Shown here: piece by piece, positions 24,509 through 32,630 of the stretch
Layout: each line of letters opens with the position of its first letter
Position numbering within the stretch: the stretch's first letter is position 1
Source: Pseudomonadota bacterium
GTDB lineage: Bacteria > Cyanobacteriota > Vampirovibrionia > Obscuribacterales > Obscuribacteraceae
Length of the DNA: 56,175 nt
Reading direction: 5' to 3'
NCBI GenBank assembly: GCA_021324135.1
Contig: JAJPJO010000331.1
Location: 1-56,175, forward strand
Program-made: the position numbers and the translations under genes
The notes under the pieces: model-generated
The model's database searches: none
What the model saw: only the letters and a program-made list of their open reading frames with translations
Told to the model about the DNA's origin: nothing

Positions 24509-24529
24509 GTGATCTAATTGCACGATCAC
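24509..24529. promoter_or_regulatory. Palindrome between divergent genes, possible operator
   Basis: GTGATC (24509-24514) and GATCAC (24524-24529) are perfect inverted half-sites separated by 9 nt, in the 243-bp region between the divergent SDR and 24613 genes. The spacing suits a dimeric regulator, but a single site could occur by chance. Confidence 0.3.
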
Positions 24530-24612
24530 CGAAATTGTTCGTTTGAACCATTGGATAATTTTCCTTGTGAACGAAATTCTTTTGCAGGCGAAATCAAATC
24601 GAGGAGATGCAA

Positions 24613-25263
24613 ATGGCTAGTGATATGCGCCCGCCGCGACCGCCCGATCTGGACGATGATGACGACGCATCAAAGGAGCCGGGTGGTACACAGGCTAATG
24701 CCGGACCGTCTAAATCAGCGGCGCTCAAGGGTGATAAACGCACATTCATTACAGAGCAAGGGGCAATCGAGAAATTGATGCTGCCTTCGCAATTCGTGCC
24801 CGCGGGCGAGCGAACGGATGAGTTCTCGTCTTGTTTCGAGTATCAAGTCCCCGGCAATGACACGATGAAGATTGCGCACTGGCTTTACGACAATGAAGAC
24901 TCGAAACTGAGCGCCGATCTCGGTGAGCGATGGGGAGAGCTCCTCGGCAAAGAATCGCACACTCTCACGGAAGATGAGCTCGACTGGATTGAGGAGGTAA
25001 TACCACCGGAGGTGTATGGTCACAACGGCGCATTTGATGTGATCAGTATCCGTACCGAAGAATTTGGCGGTCGCAATGTGCTGGTTCTGGAAAATCGTTG
25101 GTGGGATGCCGATCGGAGAGCGTTCGGGCTGTTCTTCGCCTCTGATCCTGAGTTCCGTCTCAGGGAGTCGCTCCATTTTGAGGGAACGGACAAAGACTAT
25201 CGAACCAACTTTCTGTCGGCTAAAGTGTCATTTATGCGTATGAAGTGGAAGGGCGACGCTTAA
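24613..25263 (+). CDS. Hypothetical acidic protein
   Basis: The ATG at 24613 lies 6 nt after GAGGAG (24601-24606); the ATG at 24607 touches that site and is not usable. The product is 216 residues, starts with a Pro/Asp-rich disordered segment and then has a mixed alpha/beta domain with Trp- and Asp-rich stretches (TLTEDELDWIEEVIPPEVYG, LENRWWDADRRAFGLFF). No signal peptide or membrane helix is present. I do not recognise the family. Its neighbours on both sides are minus-strand catabolic genes, so it is transcribed on its own. Confidence 0.6.
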   Translation: MASDMRPPRPPDLDDDDDASKEPGGTQANAGPSKSAALKGDKRTFITEQGAIEKLMLPSQFVPAGERTDEFSSCFEYQVPGNDTMKIAHWLYDNEDSKLSADLGERWGELLGKESHTLTEDELDWIEEVIPPEVYGHNGAFDVISIRTEEFGGRNVLVLENRWWDADRRAFGLFFASDPEFRLRESLHFEGTDKDYRTNFLSAKVSFMRMKWKGDA

Positions 25264-25264
25264 T

Positions 25265-25300
25265 GCAACTGCCGTGCTGAATGCAGCTGCCGCGCTGAAT
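25265..25300. repeat. Two-copy 18-bp direct repeat
   Basis: GCAACTGCCGTGCTGAAT (25265-25282) is followed directly by GCAGCTGCCGCGCTGAAT (25283-25300), matching at 16 of 18 positions, between the convergent ends of the hypothetical gene and the aldehyde dehydrogenase gene. Confidence 0.75.
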
Positions 25301-25324
25301 CCGCTAGTCTGCTGAATGTGTCCT

Positions 25325-26791
25325 TTAGGAATACTTGTAGGATATTGTTTTCGCTTCCGAGAAGAATTCAAGGCTGTAACGACCGCCTTCGCGTCCGATT
25401 CCCGATGATTTTTGTCCACCAAATGGTGTGCGCAAATCGCGTGCGAACCAGCAATTCACCCAGACCATGCCGGAGCGGATCTTTTGAGAAACGCGATGGC
25501 AGCGATTGACGTTCTCGCTCCACAGTGATGCTGAGAGACCATAGGGTGTGCTGTTTGCCAATTCGATTGCTTCTTCTTCGCTCGCAAAAGGCACCACAGG
25601 TAGTACCGGCCCGAATATCTCTTCTTTCAGCAAACGTGAGTCGGCATTCAATCCTTCAATAATGCACGGCGAGAGAAAATAGCCGTCGCCAAGCTCGGTT
25701 ATGCGCTCGCCTCCGGTGAGCACCTTGCCTTCTTGCTTGCCGAGTTCGATATAGCTCAGGACCTTCTCCATATGCTCCTGACTGATCAGAGCACCCATTT
25801 CGGTGGAGGACTGCAGGGGGTCACCCACTTTGATTTTGCCGACGCGCTCGGCAAGTTTTTCGACCACTTCTTTGTACACTTCCTTCTGTACGAACAGGCG
25901 CGAGCCCGCCAGACAGATCTGTCCCTGATTGCGATATGCCGCCCGCACTGATGTGGCGATCGCTTCTTCTAAATTGGCATCGGCAAAAATGATGTTTGCT
26001 CCTTTGCCGCCCAGCTCGAATGAAACCTTCTTCAGAGTGGCGGCGGCATTCTTCATAATGGCCTTGCCGGTACCCGTTGCCCCTGTAAAGGAAATAGAGC
26101 GCACATCGGGATGTGTTGTCAGCGCCTCTCCAGCTCCATCCGGTCCAAAACCGTTTACGATGTTCAGCACGCCCTTCGGCAGTCCGGCGACATTGACGAT
26201 ATCGGCCAGCAGATAGGCTGTATATGGTGTCCACTCGGCAGGCTTGAGAACGCAGGTGTTGCCCATCGCGAGGCATGGAGCGATTTTCCAGGTGGCCAAA
26301 TACAATGGCAGATTCCACGGTGTGATCAAACCGCAGACGCCCATCGGCTCGCGGATGGCGAGATGGCGTTCGCCTGGATTTGATGAGAACGACTCCTCAC
26401 CAATAGATGCGGCGTATTGTGCGAAGAAATGAAAATTGAGAGCTGCCCGGGGAATATCGCCATTGAGGCTTTCGGAGATCGGTTTGCCGGTATCGAGTGA
26501 TTCCGCCCTGGCAAGCTCATCCTGTCTGGCGATAATCAAATCGCCGATGCGCTTCAAAATGTGGGCACGCTCGGCGATGCTCATTTGCGGCCACGGACCT
26601 TTTTCAAAGGCATGCTTGGCTGCTGCAACAGCGTCATTGATATCATCCGCGGTGCCAAGCGCAACCGAACCCAGCACTTTGCCCGTTGCCGGGTTGATCG
26701 TTTCGAACGTCTTCCCGCCGCTTGATCTCACATACTCCCCACCGATGAAGTTGTCTATGTGAACTGTTTTGGTTGGTGTGGTTGCTGTCAC
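25325..26791 (-). CDS. Aldehyde dehydrogenase, 2-aminomuconate/2-hydroxymuconate semialdehyde type
   Basis: A 488-residue NAD-dependent aldehyde dehydrogenase. The catalytic residues are all visible: N160 in TPWNLPLYL, K183 in VLKPAEW, E259 in FELGGKGANI and nucleophile C293 in RNQGQICLAGSRLF. The C-terminal block WVNCWFARDLRTPFGGQKSS and the GQICLAGSR stretch resemble 2-aminomuconate-semialdehyde and 2-hydroxymuconic-semialdehyde dehydrogenases (ALDH8-like) more than general betaine or succinate semialdehyde enzymes. The expected reaction is 2-aminomuconate semialdehyde to 2-aminomuconate. It follows a RidA-type 2-aminomuconate deaminase-like gene by 26 nt on the same strand, which supports the assignment. 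Confidence 0.85.
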   Translation of the reverse strand: MTATTPTKTVHIDNFIGGEYVRSSGGKTFETINPATGKVLGSVALGTADDINDAVAAAKHAFEKGPWPQMSIAERAHILKRIGDLIIARQDELARAESLDTGKPISESLNGDIPRAALNFHFFAQYAASIGEESFSSNPGERHLAIREPMGVCGLITPWNLPLYLATWKIAPCLAMGNTCVLKPAEWTPYTAYLLADIVNVAGLPKGVLNIVNGFGPDGAGEALTTHPDVRSISFTGATGTGKAIMKNAAATLKKVSFELGGKGANIIFADANLEEAIATSVRAAYRNQGQICLAGSRLFVQKEVYKEVVEKLAERVGKIKVGDPLQSSTEMGALISQEHMEKVLSYIELGKQEGKVLTGGERITELGDGYFLSPCIIEGLNADSRLLKEEIFGPVLPVVPFASEEEAIELANSTPYGLSASLWSENVNRCHRVSQKIRSGMVWVNCWFARDLRTPFGGQKSSGIGREGGRYSLEFFSEAKTISYKYS

Positions 26792-26817
26792 GAGAATTAC
26801 CCCTCAGTCGTCTGTAC

Positions 26818-27273
26818 TTATTTTTCCACCGCTTGAACGTAAGCGGTTGCTTTGATCTCAATGAAATTCTTGCCCGGCAGCTTAGCCACTTGAACCGTAG
26901 TTCTTGCAGGCGGGTCCGGAAAAGAAAAATGCTTTTGATAGACGCGATTGTACGCCGCGAAATCATTCATGTCATGCAAGAAGACAGTGACATCCACTAG
27001 ATTCTCCATGTCCAGTCCAGCTTCCTGAAGAACCACCTTGAGGTTCTTGATCACTGCCTCGGTTTGTACTTCGATGTTGTATGCAGTGACTCTGCCTTGA
27101 TCGTCAAGCGTCACCCCCTCCTCTTCGCCGGTGTCGGCATTGCGAGCTCCCTGGCCGGCAATGAAAAGGAAATCTCCCGCCCTGACGGCATGAGAGTATG
27201 CGCCAAGTGGCTTGGGCGCTTTGCCGGTTATGTTGTAGGCGATTTTTCTTCCAGCAGTGTGTGTATCACTCAT
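26818..27273 (-). CDS. RidA-family protein, probable 2-aminomuconate deaminase type
   Basis: A 151-residue YjgF/YER057c/UK114 protein from the ATG at 27273; a GTG four codons upstream is possible. The opening GKAPKPLGAYSHAVRAGDFL, the VQTEAVIKNLKVVLQEAGLD helix and PPARTTVQVAKLP with the ligand-binding arginine are present. RidA itself deaminates reactive enamines, but the longer N-terminal part and the pairing with an aminomuconate-semialdehyde-type dehydrogenase point to the 2-aminomuconate deaminase subgroup. The assignment to that subgroup rests on remembered sequence similarity and gene context. Confidence 0.8.
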   Translation of the reverse strand: MSDTHTAGRKIAYNITGKAPKPLGAYSHAVRAGDFLFIAGQGARNADTGEEEGVTLDDQGRVTAYNIEVQTEAVIKNLKVVLQEAGLDMENLVDVTVFLHDMNDFAAYNRVYQKHFSFPDPPARTTVQVAKLPGKNFIEIKATAYVQAVEK

Positions 27274-27375
27274 GGACTGATCCACCGAGGCGTCAATGCT
27301 TCAAGTCTCAAAGTTTATTACGAAATTGTTCCGGATGCGAGTTTGTTTTGTCGCTGGGTGTAATGTTAGCGTGCG

Positions 27376-28032
27376 ATGTACACAAAAATTATCGATATCT
27401 CCCAACCGGTGGGCTCGACCAGCGCTTGCTTTCCAGGCGACGCTCCCTTTCAGAGGCAGGTCACTTTGACTCTGCAGGAAAGTGGGGTAGTGAACTTGTG
27501 TTCCATGAGCATGAGTCCGCATGTCGGAACGCATGCAGACGCCCCCATCCACATCCGCGGTGACATGGATGTCGATTCGGGTATAGCGGCAGCCGACTTG
27601 CCACTGGATGCGTTTCTGGGTGCAGCGACAGTCATTGATTTAGCCCCCTACAACGAGGGTATTACTGCCGAGCAGTTTGTCGAGCAAATAAACAAACTGC
27701 ACCCGGCCGGCAAACCACAAAGGATACTCTTCAAAACGTGCCATCAAATCCGATACCACATGTTCGAAGATTCCTACGCGTATTTGACCGTCGATTTAGT
27801 ACAATCCATGCATAAGCAAGGCATAAGGCTTGTTGGCATAGACACGCCATCCGTCGATCACATCAAGTCTAAATCGCTTGAGGCGCATCATGCACTCGAC
27901 GAGTGCGGTATGTTTTGGCTCGAGAATCTAGACCTTACTAAGGTTGAAGCCGGTGAGTATATTCTGGTTGCGCTGCCATTGAAGTTAACGGAAATGGAGG
28001 CATCTCCTGTTCGTGCGGTTCTCCTCGCTTAG
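27376..28032 (+). CDS. Cyclase/arylformamidase family metalloenzyme (KynB-like)
   Basis: A 218-residue member of the cyclase family (Pfam cyclase). The signature HxGTHxDxPxH is seen as H49, H53, D55 and H59 in SPHVGTHADAPIH, followed by VIDL and LVGIDTPSVDHIKS, typical of kynurenine formamidase, which hydrolyses N-formylkynurenine. It diverges from the RidA gene with a 102-bp spacer, so the two could share a regulatory region. Cyclase-family enzymes also include isatin hydrolases, so the substrate is not certain. Confidence 0.82.
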   Translation: MYTKIIDISQPVGSTSACFPGDAPFQRQVTLTLQESGVVNLCSMSMSPHVGTHADAPIHIRGDMDVDSGIAAADLPLDAFLGAATVIDLAPYNEGITAEQFVEQINKLHPAGKPQRILFKTCHQIRYHMFEDSYAYLTVDLVQSMHKQGIRLVGIDTPSVDHIKSKSLEAHHALDECGMFWLENLDLTKVEAGEYILVALPLKLTEMEASPVRAVLLA

Positions 28033-28200
28033 CTGAATGCGCAAATCGCTTTCATAGTAAGCATGAGTGAGCCAAGATCAATGAGATCAAAATCCAAGCA
28101 ACAAAGATCGATGTCAAACCCAAATCAATGCACCCAAAAAGCACTGCAACCCAAAACCACTGGTGGTTCTAATTAACGCAGTTAACTCAGAGGAGACAGC

Positions 28201-28995
28201 ATGTTCGGAAAAAAATGCGCGCTGATCGGAGTCATCCACATCCCAGCCCTCCCGGGAGCACCCGGGTATGATGGAAATCTGGAACGGATACTCGACGAGT
28301 GTTGCAGCGAAAGCCTGATATATAAGGAAGAGGGTTTCGATGCGCTGATCATTGAGAACACACACGATGTACCGTACATAAAGGGTCGAGTAGACCCAGA
28401 GACTACAGCCGCAATGTCCGTAATTGCTTGCACGCTTAAACGCGAAACACGGCTACCGATTGGAATTCAAATTCTTGCCGGAGCGAACATCGAAGCCCTA
28501 GCAGTTGCACACGCTGCCAGCCTCGACTTCATTCGAGTTGAAGGGTTCGTCTATGCACATATTGGAGACGAAGGTATTCATGAATCGTGCGCGGCTGAGC
28601 TTGTCCGCAAAAGATATAACCTTCGATCTCAAGATATCAAGATTTTCGCGGACATCAAGAAGAAGCATTCATCGCATGCCATCACCAGTGACATCTCCTT
28701 AGCGGAAACGGCTAAGGATGCAGAATATTTCAAAGCAGACGGAGTGATTGTCACAGGCTCGCGAACCGGCGAAGCCGCGGACCCGCAAGAAGTGCGGTCT
28801 GTCCGCGAAGCAGTGAGTATTGCAGTATTGATCGGATCAGGCGTGACGGCGGAAAACATGCAGGACTACGCAAAAAACTCAGATGGATTGATCATCGGCT
28901 CCGCTGCAAAATTCGATGGTCACTGGAGCAAACCAGTCGACCGCGAGCGCTGCAAGCGCCTCATCGCCGCCAGCGCCACATTGCCTCCAGTCTGA
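28201..28995 (+). CDS. btpA: BtpA family protein
   Basis: A 264-residue TIM-barrel-like protein. The N-terminus ALIGVIHIPALPGAPGYDGN, the IIENTHDVPY block, IRVEGFVYAHIGDEGI and the C-terminal GVIVTGSRTGEAAD and LIGSGVTAENM fit the BtpA/SgcQ family. In Synechocystis BtpA is required for stable photosystem I, but the family also occurs in non-photosynthetic bacteria and archaea, so the name does not imply photosynthesis. GAGGAG precedes the ATG. No photosynthesis gene is nearby. Its ancestral activity is probably an enzymatic step on a phosphorylated metabolite, which is an inference from the fold. Confidence 0.83.
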   Translation: MFGKKCALIGVIHIPALPGAPGYDGNLERILDECCSESLIYKEEGFDALIIENTHDVPYIKGRVDPETTAAMSVIACTLKRETRLPIGIQILAGANIEALAVAHAASLDFIRVEGFVYAHIGDEGIHESCAAELVRKRYNLRSQDIKIFADIKKKHSSHAITSDISLAETAKDAEYFKADGVIVTGSRTGEAADPQEVRSVREAVSIAVLIGSGVTAENMQDYAKNSDGLIIGSAAKFDGHWSKPVDRERCKRLIAASATLPPV

Positions 28996-29166
28996 CTTCG
29001 CGCTTATCCGTACCGTGTATGTCAAAAGTATATCTGTCGCGTATGCGATTGTTGAATGAAAGGCACCGCATATGGTTCAAGCTCTTGTTAATGTAATTTC
29101 GATATTGAAATGGTGATTGATAGCCATGTCTTGATAAGTGGATTGCGCCTATTCTTAAATGTCTAA
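28996..29166. other. Gene-free stretch before the candidate RNA
   Basis: No convincing reading frame is present between the btpA stop and the start of the folded region at 29167. It is AT-richer than its surroundings and contains the promoter-like sequence at 29131-29160. Confidence 0.5.
29131..29160 (+). promoter_or_regulatory. Candidate sigma-70 promoter for the small RNA
   Basis: TTGATA (29131-29136, 5 of 6 match to TTGACA) is followed after 18 bp by TTAAAT (29155-29160, 4 of 6 match to TATAAT). Transcription would begin near 29167, where a purine-rich AAAGGGGGAG starts. Confidence 0.45.
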
Positions 29167-29424
29167 AGGGGGAGTTCACAACCGCGCAGTGCTCGCGTAG
29201 ACTTTATTGCATAAACGGTGAGTGAAGCACACGAGTTGCTCACGATGAGCCGAGGGACCTTGCAGAAACTTCAGGTCGGCGCCGATCCGGAAACTGTAGC
29301 AAGCGAGTCCGCAGTGTGGGATATCTGACGATGCCCATGTTGAAATACTGAGTCTCCGCAAAGAGACCAATCAGACAGTAGCAAAAGCACCGCCTGAGAG
29401 AAATCTAGGTGGTGTTTTTGTTTG
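29167..29424 (+). ncRNA. Candidate independent small RNA of about 260 nt
   Basis: The region between btpA and the convergent kinase gene has promoter, folded body and terminator in order. Local stems include GTGAG (29218-29222) with CTCAC (29239-29243) and a nested hairpin TACTG (29346-29350) with CAGTA (29376-29380) enclosing GTCTC (29352-29356) with GAGAC (29363-29367), then the terminator. I tested it by eye against RNase P, tmRNA, SRP RNA, 6S RNA and cobalamin or TPP riboswitches and saw none of their hallmark motifs. A riboswitch is unlikely because no plus-strand gene follows. It could also be a long 3' untranslated region of btpA. Confidence 0.5.
29383..29424 (+). terminator. Intrinsic terminator
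   Basis: CACCGCCT (29388-29395) pairs with AGGTGGTG (29407-29414) with one G-T wobble around an 11-nt loop, and TTTTTGTTTG follows. Upstream AAAA (29383-29386) can pair with the T-run. It ends just before the kinase stop and may work weakly in the other direction too. Confidence 0.75.
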
Positions 29425-29427
29425 TCC

Positions 29428-31212
29428 TTAATTCTCTAATTCGTGACCGGTCCGGTACGATCGCTGCTTCAGCAAATCTCCCCAGACTGAGCCGCCCTTT
29501 TTGGGTTTAGGCGTTGCAGCCGATGCGTCCGCTTGCGCGACTTTTTTCTTGGTTGCTACTGCGGCTTTCTTGATTGGATGTTTATGATTAGTGGCAGTAG
29601 CGCTGGAAGGAAATTGATTCTTTGCTGCTGCCGTGGCCGAGTCAGTGCCCCCGCTTACGGTTACTGGTGAACTCGTACTGTTAGTGGTGTTGCCTGGAGG
29701 ACTCGTGGTGCGCGAACCACCGGCGGTGCTAGTAACAGTTGCGCCAGCGGAAGCATTTGTTGGGCTGGAGCCACCGGGTGTGCTAGCACCTGTAGTGCCC
29801 GCGCCGGCAGTGGTGTTGGAACCGGATGTGGTACTAGAACCGGATGCGGTACTGGAACCGGATGTGGTACTAGAACCGTTCGTGGTGCTGGCGCCGGCCG
29901 TAGTGGTGCCCGTTCCTGTAGTGCCTGACTGAGTTATCGATTGCACTTGCGCCGGCGGAGGAGTGACTGCAGTCTGCTTAGCTTTGAATGAGATCATTAG
30001 ATACAAGCAAACGATTGTGCCTGTGCCCAGCGCAACAGTGATTAACAGAACGATTCCCCACTGAACGAGAGTCATGCGGGCGAACATCGATGAGAATGAA
30101 TCACTGCTGGTTTCTTCTTGTGTTTCAGATTCAAGCGGTGTCGTTCTGAGGACCTGGCTTCTTCCGGGTCTTGGAATTGACGATTCGAGATCCATGCAAA
30201 GCTGCTCCATCGTTTGATGGCGCTTTTCTGGCTCCTTCGCCAGCGCTTTCATGATCACTTGCTCGACGCGCTCAGGAATATAGAGATCAGGACGAACTTC
30301 GGCGAAGCGGGGCGGTGCATCTTCGATGTGTTTACGCATCGTTTCAACCATCGTTTTGCCCAGGAACGGCAGACGATTGGTGAGCGTTTCATACATCACG
30401 ATGCCCATCGTGTATATGTCGGAGCGATTGTCTAGCTTGTGGCCCTGACATTGCTCAGGCGACATGTAGACAGGGCTTCCGCATACTTCGCCAAGCTGGG
30501 TAAGTCGCTGCCCGCCTTCAGATTGGTTTGCCTCTTCAATAATCTGTGCGACACCAAAGTCCACAACTTTGACGAAATCTTTGTCACCGTCATAGTTGAT
30601 CAAAACGATGTTGCTCGGTTTCAAATCTCTGTGGATGACGCCCTGCTTGTGCGCATGACCGAGTGCCTCGCAAGCTTGCCCGAAGATCTTCAAAGAACGC
30701 TCGACGCTTATCTGGCCTTCTTGCTTGATGACCTCGGACAGCGGTACGCCCTGGAGATAGTCCATGACGATGTAGGGCTGACCGGATTGCTGCGAAATGC
30801 CGAAGTCATAGACGGTGATGATGTGCGGATGGTTGAGCTTGCAAGTGGCTTTTCCCTCTTGCTGGAAGCGCTTGACGCTTCCGGAATCATTGAGGTGGTG
30901 TGCCTGAAGCATCTTGATCGCTACGATGCGATCCATGACGTCCTGACGACCTTTGTAGACGACACCCATGCCACCTGTGCCAAGCACTGATAATATTTCG
31001 TACTTGCCAGCCAGCTTGCTGCCGATAAGTGGGTCCTGAGCGATGGGCACCAGCATACTCTGGTCGTGCGGGCACGCCGCGACGATTCCCGTGAACTGGC
31101 GGTTACACTCTAAGCAAACCTTTCGATCAAGGTTTTCGTGAAGATGGCCTGTAGATTGCACCATGACTGTCTGATCAGGATCCCAATGTTCGTTGACTAG
31201 GTTTGAATTCAA
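29428..31212 (-). CDS. Membrane-anchored Ser/Thr protein kinase with Cys-rich N-terminus
   Basis: A 594-residue Hanks-type kinase. Residues 33-50 form a small cysteine cluster (CLEC, then CPHD) like a zinc ribbon. The kinase domain covers about 70-345: glycine loop GTGGMG (78-83), K100, HRDLKPSN with catalytic D196, and DFG (218-220). A transmembrane helix spans 383-409, followed by an extracytoplasmic Ser/Thr/Gly-rich tail of hexapeptide repeats and a basic, Lys/Ala-rich end. The tail has no PASTA domain, so the external signal is unknown. It is a single gene, convergent with the candidate RNA; targets cannot be predicted. Confidence 0.9.
   Translation of the reverse strand: MNSNLVNEHWDPDQTVMVQSTGHLHENLDRKVCLECNRQFTGIVAACPHDQSMLVPIAQDPLIGSKLAGKYEILSVLGTGGMGVVYKGRQDVMDRIVAIKMLQAHHLNDSGSVKRFQQEGKATCKLNHPHIITVYDFGISQQSGQPYIVMDYLQGVPLSEVIKQEGQISVERSLKIFGQACEALGHAHKQGVIHRDLKPSNIVLINYDGDKDFVKVVDFGVAQIIEEANQSEGGQRLTQLGEVCGSPVYMSPEQCQGHKLDNRSDIYTMGIVMYETLTNRLPFLGKTMVETMRKHIEDAPPRFAEVRPDLYIPERVEQVIMKALAKEPEKRHQTMEQLCMDLESSIPRPGRSQVLRTTPLESETQEETSSDSFSSMFARMTLVQWGIVLLITVALGTGTIVCLYLMISFKAKQTAVTPPPAQVQSITQSGTTGTGTTTAGASTTNGSSTTSGSSTASGSSTTSGSNTTAGAGTTGASTPGGSSPTNASAGATVTSTAGGSRTTSPPGNTTNSTSSPVTVSGGTDSATAAAKNQFPSSATATNHKHPIKKAAVATKKKVAQADASAATPKPKKGGSVWGDLLKQRSYRTGHELEN
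29801..29908 (-). repeat. 18-bp degenerate tandem repeats in the kinase tail
   Basis: Six 18-bp units run from 29801 to 29908, with the best copies at 29819-29836, 29837-29854 and 29855-29872 (gaaccggatgtggtacta and variants). They encode SGSSTT-type hexapeptides in the extracytoplasmic linker of the kinase. Confidence 0.75.
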
Positions 31213-31359
31213 TTAGGGGCATGGGCTAAACGGGGTTTGCCCCCCGACTCTGCCAATCCGTATTGTGGAGCTGCGCTCGCATTCCGGGTTGGTATTAAGC
31301 ATTATTAATGTACCCGTCGAGCTCTGGAAATAACCAAACCGAACCTTTGCTCAAGCAAT

Positions 31360-32604
31360 TTACTTTATGGGAGTCGCAAAATTTTCTTGACGCTCGATTT
31401 CGCCGTTTCTAACCGAAATAAGGGATGAACCGCTCAACCACTCCCTCTGGAAATGACCGAAACTCTCAAGATGCGTTGTGGTCAATATCGTCTGCATGCC
31501 GTTATTGATTGTCTCCATTAAGTACGCCTGGCGTTTCAGGTCCAGCTCCGCCATAACGTCGTCCAGAATGAGCACCGGTGGCTCTTCTAGATGGTTCGAA
31601 ACCAGCTCGAGCTCGGCAAGCTTCAGCGCCAGTACCAGACTGCGCTGTTGCCCCTGGCTGGCAAATGAGGTGGCGTCGGTGCTGTTCAAGTTAAAGCGAA
31701 CATCATCTCGATGGGGACCAGAAAGCGTTTGCCGGCGGCTTATTTCATCACCACGTCTGATTCTGTACAGCTTCATCAATTTGACGGCGATTTCCTGCTC
31801 ACCGGCGTCAGCCAGAGCATTCATAGAAAACGATTCAATACTGTCCAATTCAGCATGCATCGTTCCCTCTGACAGAGAAGGACTAATATAGAAGGAATAG
31901 TTTGCGCTCAGGTGCTCTCCGATGCCCGATATATCCTTTTGATAGCGCTCGGCTATTGGTAAAACGAGCAGCAGGCATTCAATGCGCTTCTTGATTATCG
32001 TGGCGCCCAGAGCGGCAATCTGCTGATCCCAGGCTTTCAATTGATCCTGGTCGCTCACGCTCAGGCGGCCTTTTTCAAAGAGACTTTTGAGCAGCCGATT
32101 ACGTTGCGCCAGGGCTTTCTGATATCGCGACAACACTGCTGAGAAGCCGGTCTTGAGCAGGCAAGCCAGATCGTCCAACCAGTCTCTTCTGTCTTTGGGA
32201 CCGCCTCGAATTAAGCTCATATCTTCAGATTTGAATCCGACTACTGCCAGGTGTCCTTGCAATCCGCGCGTGTTTGCCTTGGCAACACCGTTGACTTTGA
32301 TGGCCTTCTCGGTCGTTTCACCTTTGCTGCTCAGTCGTTTCTTCAGACCGATGCTGATCTTGCGATCGTAGCTGCCGGCAAAGAAATCAAGCTCCACAAG
32401 CGCGTTGTCGGATTCTTTGCGAATCAGCTCGCCATCAAGGGCGGTGCGGTACGAGCGACCGGTAGCACAATACTCGATAGCCTCGAGCAGGTTGGTTTTG
32501 CCCTGGGCGTTTTCGCCAACGATTACGTTGCGCTCGTTAGAGAAGATTATGCTTTCGGAGCGGTAGTTTCTAAAATTGGTGAGCGAAAGCTTCTTAACGA
32601 TCAT
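31360..32604 (-). CDS. recF: DNA replication/repair protein RecF
   Basis: A 414-residue SMC-like ATPase of slightly more than usual length. Walker A is GENAQGKTN (30-38), the signature LSGPHRDDVRF and Walker B PVLILDDVMAELD are all present, and the opening VKKLSLTNFRNY is typical. RecF loads RecA at gapped DNA with RecO and RecR. It precedes neither dnaN nor dnaA here: upstream, 26 nt away on the same strand, is ribF. gyrB, its usual neighbour, lies about 1.6 kb away in divergent orientation. Confidence 0.95.
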   Translation of the reverse strand: MIVKKLSLTNFRNYRSESIIFSNERNVIVGENAQGKTNLLEAIEYCATGRSYRTALDGELIRKESDNALVELDFFAGSYDRKISIGLKKRLSSKGETTEKAIKVNGVAKANTRGLQGHLAVVGFKSEDMSLIRGGPKDRRDWLDDLACLLKTGFSAVLSRYQKALAQRNRLLKSLFEKGRLSVSDQDQLKAWDQQIAALGATIIKKRIECLLLVLPIAERYQKDISGIGEHLSANYSFYISPSLSEGTMHAELDSIESFSMNALADAGEQEIAVKLMKLYRIRRGDEISRRQTLSGPHRDDVRFNLNSTDATSFASQGQQRSLVLALKLAELELVSNHLEEPPVLILDDVMAELDLKRQAYLMETINNGMQTILTTTHLESFGHFQREWLSGSSLISVRNGEIERQENFATPIK

Positions 32605-32630
32605 TTTTACCTTCAGTGCACCAGCTTCGA

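Noticed and set aside
29176-29370. Minus-strand 64-residue open frame in the RNA region
   Set aside because: No ribosome binding site, composition unlike neighbours, and the region is better explained by RNA stems.
29633-29932. Plus-strand open frame rich in VVLEP repeats
   Set aside because: It is the antisense reading of the kinase tail repeats, with no start signals.
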